A stretch of DNA of 9,102 bases from JBEKCP01 sp050014815 (GTDB taxonomy: Bacteria > Planctomycetota > Planctomycetia > Pirellulales > Thermoguttaceae). Of this stretch, positions 5,522 through 9,102 are shown one piece after another. How positions within the stretch are numbered: the first letter of the stretch is position 1; the number at the start of each line of letters is the position of its first letter. The translations under genes and the position numbers were made by a program. The stretch spans positions 1-9,102 of the forward strand of contig JBEKCP010000205.1 in the NCBI GenBank assembly GCA_050014815.1, written 5' to 3'. The notes below the pieces were generated by a model, which saw only the letters and a list, made by a program, of their open reading frames with translations, was not told the origin of the DNA and searched no databases.

Positions 5522-5530
5522 CCCCTCTTC

Positions 5531-6259
5531 ATGTCCAACCGCTACTTCATCGCCGCGCCACCCATCGCCGACCGGGCCGTCTTGACGGGACCGGAGGCCC
5601 ACCATTTGATCCATGTCATGCGGGCCGAGCCCGGCAGCCAGGTCACGCTGCTGGACGGCAGCGGCCGCCAGTGGGCCGCCGTGGTCCGGCGGATCGGCCG
5701 CTCGGAGGTCGAGCTGGCCGTTGGGGCCGCAGAGCAGGTCGATCGCGAGCTGGCCGTCGAGGTTGCGCTGGCCGTGGCCCTGCCCAAGGGGGACCGGCAG
5801 AAGTGGCTCGTCGAGAAGGCGGTCGAACTGGGCGTCCGCCGGCTCGTGCCGATCGAGACCGCCCGCGGAGTGGCCCAGCCGGGCCCCAGCGCGCTGGATC
5901 GGCTTCGGCGGGGCGTGATCGAGGCCAGCAAGCAGTGCGGTCGCAACCGGCTGATGGAAATCGCCGGGAGCCAGCCCTGGGCCAGCCTGGTCGCTTCGAC
6001 GACCGAATCGCCCCATCGGTGGATGGCTCAACCATATCGAGGGAATGCCATACCATCCTTCAGGGGTTTGCCGCCGCCTATCGGCCCGAGCGACTCCGTT
6101 GTGCTGGCCGTTGGGCCGGAAGGCGGTTTCGCCCCCGAGGAGGTGGCCTTGGCGGTCGAATCCGGCTGGCAACTGGTCGATTTGGGACCGCGGACGCTCC
6201 GCGTCGAAACGGCAGCCATCTTCCTGGCGGCCATGGTCGCCGTTCGCACGCCCCCGTAA
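5531..6259 (+). CDS. rsmE: 16S rRNA m3U1498 methyltransferase, RsmE family
   Basis: SPOUT-class S-adenosylmethionine methyltransferase that methylates N3 of U1498 in 16S rRNA of the assembled 30S subunit. It is 242 aa, against 243 in E. coli. Residues 1-70 form the PUA-like RNA-binding part (HHLIHVMRAEPGSQVTLLDGSG). The conserved QCGRNR is at 135-140. The SAM-binding trefoil-knot motifs are GPEGGF (195-200) and LGPRTLRVETA (218-228). The ATG at 5531 fits the family start, but no Shine-Dalgarno precedes it; a CCCYAAT array ends 9 bases upstream. Residues 166-180 (AQPYRGNAIPSFRGL) use codons rare in the rest of the gene (CAA, CCA, CGA, ATA, AGG, TTG) in a family-variable loop, possibly a small insertion. 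It converges with the aldolase gene. Confidence 0.95.
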   Translation: MSNRYFIAAPPIADRAVLTGPEAHHLIHVMRAEPGSQVTLLDGSGRQWAAVVRRIGRSEVELAVGAAEQVDRELAVEVALAVALPKGDRQKWLVEKAVELGVRRLVPIETARGVAQPGPSALDRLRRGVIEASKQCGRNRLMEIAGSQPWASLVASTTESPHRWMAQPYRGNAIPSFRGLPPPIGPSDSVVLAVGPEGGFAPEEVALAVESGWQLVDLGPRTLRVETAAIFLAAMVAVRTPP

Positions 6260-6262
6260 GAG

Positions 6263-6356
6263 GAAAAAGGGGACAGTCCCCCATTTGCCGGAACGGCCCG
6301 GAGGCGGGCACCACGTACACATGGTCGTCGCACAAATGGGGACTGTCCCCTTTTTC
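6263..6356. repeat. Near-perfect 24-25 bp inverted repeat between convergent genes
   Basis: The arms at 6263-6287 and 6333-6356 are reverse complements except for one extra G. Each has A/T-rich outer ends (AAAAAGGGG and CCCCTTTTT) around a GGGACAGTCCC-type core. The spacer is 45 bases. It starts 3 bases after the rsmE stop and ends 15 bases before the aldolase stop. Each arm also has a self-complementary core. The T tract after the right arm (6351-6355), and its mirror on the other strand, could terminate both convergent transcripts. It shares its core with the palindrome inside argS. Confidence 0.85.
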
Positions 6357-6371
6357 GCGGAGCCGCCGGGT

Positions 6372-7349
6372 CTACATATCCTGGTCGTTGACCAGCGCGT
6401 CGTAGAAGGCGACGAACTGGTCGCGCCGGGCCTGGTCGCCCCGCGCGGCCATCGCGCTGCGGGGGTGCTCGTTGAGCTGGCCGGTGATGTTGTACTGCAC
6501 GTGCGGGCCCCATTCCAGCCCGCGGCTCAGCGGCAGCAAGTGGTCCTGGAGGACCTGGAAGACCGGCCGCATCTTGAACTTCGGATTGCGGAGGAAGCCC
6601 AGCAGGAGTTCCATGGGGCAGTTGCCGGCGCCGCGGCCCAGGCCCATCATCGAGGCATCGACGCGATTGGCCCCGTGGATGATCGCCTCGATCGAGTTGG
6701 CGAAGGCCAGTTGCTGGTTGTTGTGGGCATGGATACCCACCTGCTTGCCCGTCGCTTCACCGTACTTCAGGTACTTCTTCACCAGGATCTCGACCTGCTC
6801 GGCATACATCGAGCCGTAGCTGTCGACGACCACCAGGACATGGGTGGGGGTTTCGGCCAGGACATCGAGGACCTGGTCGATTTCCTGCTCCTTGACCGTC
6901 GAGATGGCCATCAAGTTGGCCGACACTTCATAGCCCTTCTGGAAGGCGTCCTGGATCATGTCGACGGCCTCGGAGACCTGGTGGGCATAGAAGGCCACCC
7001 GGATGAGGTCCAGCACGCTTTCTTTCTTCGGCAACACGTCGGTCCGCCAGTCGGACTTGCCGGCGTCGACCATGGCGGCCAGTTTGAGCGGGGTCGGGTT
7101 GTCGCCGGTGATCCGCCGCAGGTCGGCCTCGTCGCAGAATTTCCAGGCGCCGAAGGCGTCGCGGGCGAAGAGTTTCTTGGCGGCCTTGTAGCCGAGCTCC
7201 ATGTAGTCGATGCCCGCGTCAACGCACGCCTGGTACACCGCCCGGACGAAACCGTCCTCGAAGCCGTGGTCGTTGCACAAACCGCCGTCGCGGATGGTGC
7301 AATCGAGGACCTTCAACTCAGGGCGATAAGTAATCCAAGGGGCGGTCAT
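6372..7349 (-). CDS. HMGL-like (DRE-TIM) aldolase catalytic domain protein
   Basis: A 325-aa TIM-barrel metallo-aldolase/lyase. The start at 7349 is chosen because GAGGA (7360-7356) lies 6 bases before it and upstream in-frame sequence is low-complexity. DCTIRDGG (16-23) is the DRE-TIM signature that binds the divalent metal and substrate. HAHNNQ (207-212) supplies the metal-ligand histidines. GLGRGAGN (236-243) matches the conserved glycine-rich loop of 4-hydroxy-2-oxovalerate aldolase and HMG-CoA lyase relatives. It lacks the C-terminal domains of isopropylmalate or citramalate synthases, so a retro-aldol or aldol role on a small keto acid is more likely than acetyl-CoA condensation. The substrate is unknown. 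It follows ridA by 40 bases on the same strand, probably in one transcript. Confidence 0.85.
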   Translation of the reverse strand: MTAPWITYRPELKVLDCTIRDGGLCNDHGFEDGFVRAVYQACVDAGIDYMELGYKAAKKLFARDAFGAWKFCDEADLRRITGDNPTPLKLAAMVDAGKSDWRTDVLPKKESVLDLIRVAFYAHQVSEAVDMIQDAFQKGYEVSANLMAISTVKEQEIDQVLDVLAETPTHVLVVVDSYGSMYAEQVEILVKKYLKYGEATGKQVGIHAHNNQQLAFANSIEAIIHGANRVDASMMGLGRGAGNCPMELLLGFLRNPKFKMRPVFQVLQDHLLPLSRGLEWGPHVQYNITGQLNEHPRSAMAARGDQARRDQFVAFYDALVNDQDM

Positions 7350-7389
7350 GGAGGGTCCTCTGAAGTATGGATCGGCACACACAATTCTG

Positions 7390-7887
7390 CTAGCGCGATT
7401 GGGCGGTGTCAACCGGCTGGAGCTCGAAGACGGCCTCGATTTCAACCGCTGCGCCCAGCGGCAGCGACGCCGCGCCGATCGCGCTGCGGGCCCCAATACC
7501 GGCCTCCGGCCCCAGCACGTGGGCCAACAACTCGCTGGCGCCGTTCAGGACGGCCGGATGTTGGGTGAACTCCGGCGTACACGCCACCACGCCGAAAAGC
7601 TTGACCAGTCGGCGGATCCGGTCCAGCGTGCCGAACTCCTTTTGAAGCGAGGCCAGGATCCCCAAGGCGGCCAGCCGGGCGGCCGCGTAGCCCGCCGCAA
7701 CGTCGAGCCCTTGGCCGACCCGCCCGGTGACCAACTGGCCGTCGGGCCCAGCGCTCAAGTGGCCCGAGGCATACACCAGGCCGCCCGCCACGCTCAGCGG
7801 CCGGTAGACCCCCTTGGCCGCCGGGGCCGGCGGCATCGAGAGCCCCAGTTCCGCAAGTTTCTCGGCGAGGCGGGTGTCGGCGGTCAT
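7390..7887 (-). CDS. RidA family (YjgF/YER057c/UK114) protein
   Basis: A 165-aa member of the longer RidA subgroup (about 150 aa, against about 130 for E. coli RidA). RidA proteins hydrolyse reactive enamine/imine intermediates such as 2-aminoacrylate in the cytosol. The family core is visible: VYASGHLSAGPDGQLVTGRV (38-57), then the end motif GARSAIGAASLPLG with Arg134, the equivalent of the carboxylate-binding arginine, and VEIEAVFEL with Glu151. The start at 7887 is chosen because upstream in-frame residues are encoded by 7-bp repeats (peptide IQNPKSKIQN). No Shine-Dalgarno is present; the repeat array ends 9 bases before the ATG. It lies between hisG and the aldolase. Subgroup function may differ from RidA itself. 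Confidence 0.88.
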   Translation of the reverse strand: MTADTRLAEKLAELGLSMPPAPAAKGVYRPLSVAGGLVYASGHLSAGPDGQLVTGRVGQGLDVAAGYAAARLAALGILASLQKEFGTLDRIRRLVKLFGVVACTPEFTQHPAVLNGASELLAHVLGPEAGIGARSAIGAASLPLGAAVEIEAVFELQPVDTAQSR

Positions 7888-7896
7888 GAGGGGGCG

Positions 7897-7924
7897 ATTT
7901 TGGATTTTGGATTTTGGATTTTGG
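7897..7924 (-). repeat. Four CCAAAAT heptamers before ridA
   Basis: Four perfect 7-bp units (ATTTTGG on the plus strand, CCAAAAT in the gene's sense), with a degenerate extension to about 7945. The array ends 9 bases (CGCCCCCTC in sense) before the ridA ATG. In sense orientation it fits the same CCNNAAT pattern as the rsmE array. Confidence 0.88.
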
Positions 7925-7970
7925 ATTTGTTTGGGATTTCGAGCTTCGGATTTGGTGCTTTGACTCGTTA

Positions 7971-7984
7971 TTCCGCCTTCCGCC
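7971..7984 (-). repeat. Two GGCGGAA heptamers after hisG
   Basis: Two perfect copies of TTCCGCC (GGCGGAA in the sense of hisG) lie 6 bases after the hisG stop. The same unit forms the core of the repeat mosaic after argS (2024-2058). The hisG-ridA spacer of 103 bases therefore carries two heptamer families, one at each end. Confidence 0.75.
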
Positions 7985-7990
7985 TTTGCT

Positions 7991-8866
7991 TCAGTCAATC
8001 ACCTTGTTCAGTGGATACTCGACGATCCCGCGGGCCCCGGCGGTCTTCAATCGCGGAATGATCTGCCGGACTACCGACTCGTCGACGATCGTGTTGACAT
8101 CGACCCACTCCTCATCGGCGAGGCTGGAGATCGTGGGCTTCTGGAGGGCGGGCAGAAGGGAGAGCACCTGCCGGAGCCGGTCCCGCGGGACGTTCATCAT
8201 CAGCCCCACCTTGCCCTCGGCCGCCATGGCGCCGCGGAGCATCAAGGCGATGTCGTCGATCTTCTGTTTCTTCCACGCGTCGGCATAGGCGCGGCGGTTG
8301 GCGATGAAGCGGGTGGTGCTCTGGAGGACTTCGTCGACAATCCGCAGATTATTGGCCCGCAGCGAGCTGCCGGTCTCGGTCACCTCGACGATGGCGTCGG
8401 CCAAGTCCGGCGGCTTGACCTCGGTGGCCCCCCAACTGAACTCGACCTTGGCGGAGACGCCGTGCCGCTGGAGATACCGGGTCGTCAGGCCGACGGCCTC
8501 CGTGGCGATCCGCTTGCCCTGGAGTTCTTGCACCGAGTGGATGGGCGAGTTCTCCGGCACGCACAGGACCCACCGGACCGGCCGGCGGCTGACTTTCGAG
8601 AAGACCAGCTCCGCCACCTCCTGGACGTCCGAGCCGTTCTCGACGATCCAGTCGTAGCCCGTCAGCCCGGCGTCCAGCACGCCGTCCTCGACGTATCGGG
8701 CCATCTCCTGGGCGCGGATCAAGAGGCACTGGACCTCGTCGTCGTCAATCGAGGGGTAGTAACTCCGCGAGCTGAAACTGATCTTGTAGCCGGCGCGGCG
8801 GAACAACTCGGCCGTGGCCTCCTGGAGGCTGCCGGCAGGGATTCCGAGTTTGAGGAGATTGCTCAT
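7991..8866 (-). CDS. hisG: ATP phosphoribosyltransferase, long form
   Basis: First enzyme of histidine biosynthesis, joining ATP and PRPP to give phosphoribosyl-ATP in the cytosol. It is 291 aa, the length of the long HisG form that works without HisZ. The catalytic part has KLGIPAGSLQEAT at the N terminus, DAGLTGYDWIVE, and the PRPP-loop region DAIVEVTETGSSLRANNL. The C-terminal ACT-like regulatory domain occupies about residues 215-291 and ends in ARGIVEYPLNKVI. In the family this domain binds histidine for feedback inhibition. The ATG at 8866 overlaps the hisI stop (ATGA) and follows a GGGAAGG ribosome site, so translation is likely coupled to hisI. The stop is followed by GGCGGAA heptamers. 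Confidence 0.96.
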   Translation of the reverse strand: MSNLLKLGIPAGSLQEATAELFRRAGYKISFSSRSYYPSIDDDEVQCLLIRAQEMARYVEDGVLDAGLTGYDWIVENGSDVQEVAELVFSKVSRRPVRWVLCVPENSPIHSVQELQGKRIATEAVGLTTRYLQRHGVSAKVEFSWGATEVKPPDLADAIVEVTETGSSLRANNLRIVDEVLQSTTRFIANRRAYADAWKKQKIDDIALMLRGAMAAEGKVGLMMNVPRDRLRQVLSLLPALQKPTISSLADEEWVDVNTIVDESVVRQIIPRLKTAGARGIVEYPLNKVID

Positions 8867-9102
8867 GGCCTTCCCTCTTTATGGTCTGCGCGGGCTGAAA
8901 TGCTGCCTTTCGCCTTCGGAAACGTATCACTACTCCCTGCGCGCGGTATAGAAGCCTTGCCGTAGACCTCCGCGGGGTCGAAAACCCGGCGGCCCACAAT
9001 CTCCAGTCCTTGGGGGGTGACACGGCGGAAGAAACAACTAGAGTATCCCTCGTGGCAAGCGGCGCCGCCGACTTGCTCGACCGACAAGAGGATCGTGTCC
9101 CG
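8863..9102 (-). CDS. hisI: Phosphoribosyl-AMP cyclohydrolase, C-terminal part (partial)
   Basis: The frame runs off the right edge; 79 residues are visible. HisI opens the adenine ring of phosphoribosyl-AMP, the third step of histidine biosynthesis, using zinc. RDTILLSVEQVGGAACHEGY followed by SSCFFRR is the conserved C-terminal block with two of the zinc-ligand cysteines. The usual C terminus is around FDPAEVYGK. Here about 30 further residues (ASIPRAG through DHKEGRP) follow, with codon use unlike a gene (ATA, AGT, TTT, GGG). No HisE domain is fused, unlike enterobacterial HisIE. The TGA at 8865-8863 overlaps the hisG ATG. Confidence 0.93.
   Translation of the reverse strand, partial: RDTILLSVEQVGGAACHEGYSSCFFRRVTPQGLEIVGRRVFDPAEVYGKASIPRAGSSDTFPKAKGSISARADHKEGRP

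Noticed and set aside
6045..7568. 507-codon open frame on the plus strand across the aldolase region
   Set aside because: Antisense shadow; it begins inside rsmE in another frame and runs through repeats and the aldolase gene.
7888..7990. Histidine attenuator leader between hisG and ridA
   Set aside because: No short frame rich in His codons and no terminator stem; the spacer is made of heptamer repeats.

Overview
The window looks like bacterial chromosome from a high-GC lineage, most likely a planctomycete (Pirellulales-like). That assignment is an inference from protein flavour, from the secreted Tyr/Pro-rich protein, and from small palindromes and heptamer repeats packed between genes. 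No rRNA or tRNA gene is present to anchor the taxonomy.

Layout, left to right. Positions 1-47 hold the possible start of a leftward gene that diverges from argS (163-1983, rightward), the arginyl-tRNA synthetase. ArgS carries an in-frame palindromic insertion at about 805-870. After argS comes a 570-base gene-free stretch: a mosaic of 7-bp repeats (1991-2122), then unassigned sequence ending in a strong rightward intrinsic terminator (2437-2478). A leftward gene for a secreted Tyr/Pro-rich protein follows (2554-3246). Positions 3247-3840 hold its upstream region, a heparinase II/III-like gene remnant (3417-3590) and a large imperfect palindrome (3600-3725). A leftward small membrane protein gene (3841-4239), of visibly lower GC, comes next, then a hairpin-bearing spacer, then a leftward ExeA-like AAA ATPase (4470-5291). 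This ATPase diverges from rsmE (5531-6259, rightward), the 16S rRNA m3U1498 methyltransferase. The rsmE leader contains a hairpin and ten perfect 7-bp repeats.

The right third is a leftward cluster: hisI (partial, running off the right edge), hisG, a RidA-family gene, and a DRE-TIM (HMGL-like) aldolase. hisI and hisG overlap by ATGA. hisG and ridA are separated by a 103-base spacer with more 7-bp repeats. ridA and the aldolase are 40 bases apart. HisI and HisG catalyse steps of histidine biosynthesis; RidA detoxifies reactive enamine/imine intermediates. The aldolase substrate cannot be read from sequence. A 24-25 bp inverted repeat of the same GGGACAGTCCC family as the argS insertion separates the convergent rsmE and aldolase genes.

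The most notable signal is not a gene. Several families of small repeats are inserted at gene edges and, in one case, inside a reading frame. These are the GGGACAGTCCC palindromes, three or more kinds of heptamer array, a CACGCAAAGGCGC palindrome and other hairpins. Two heptamer arrays end exactly 9 bases before a start codon. No transposase is visible, so any mobility would have to act in trans.
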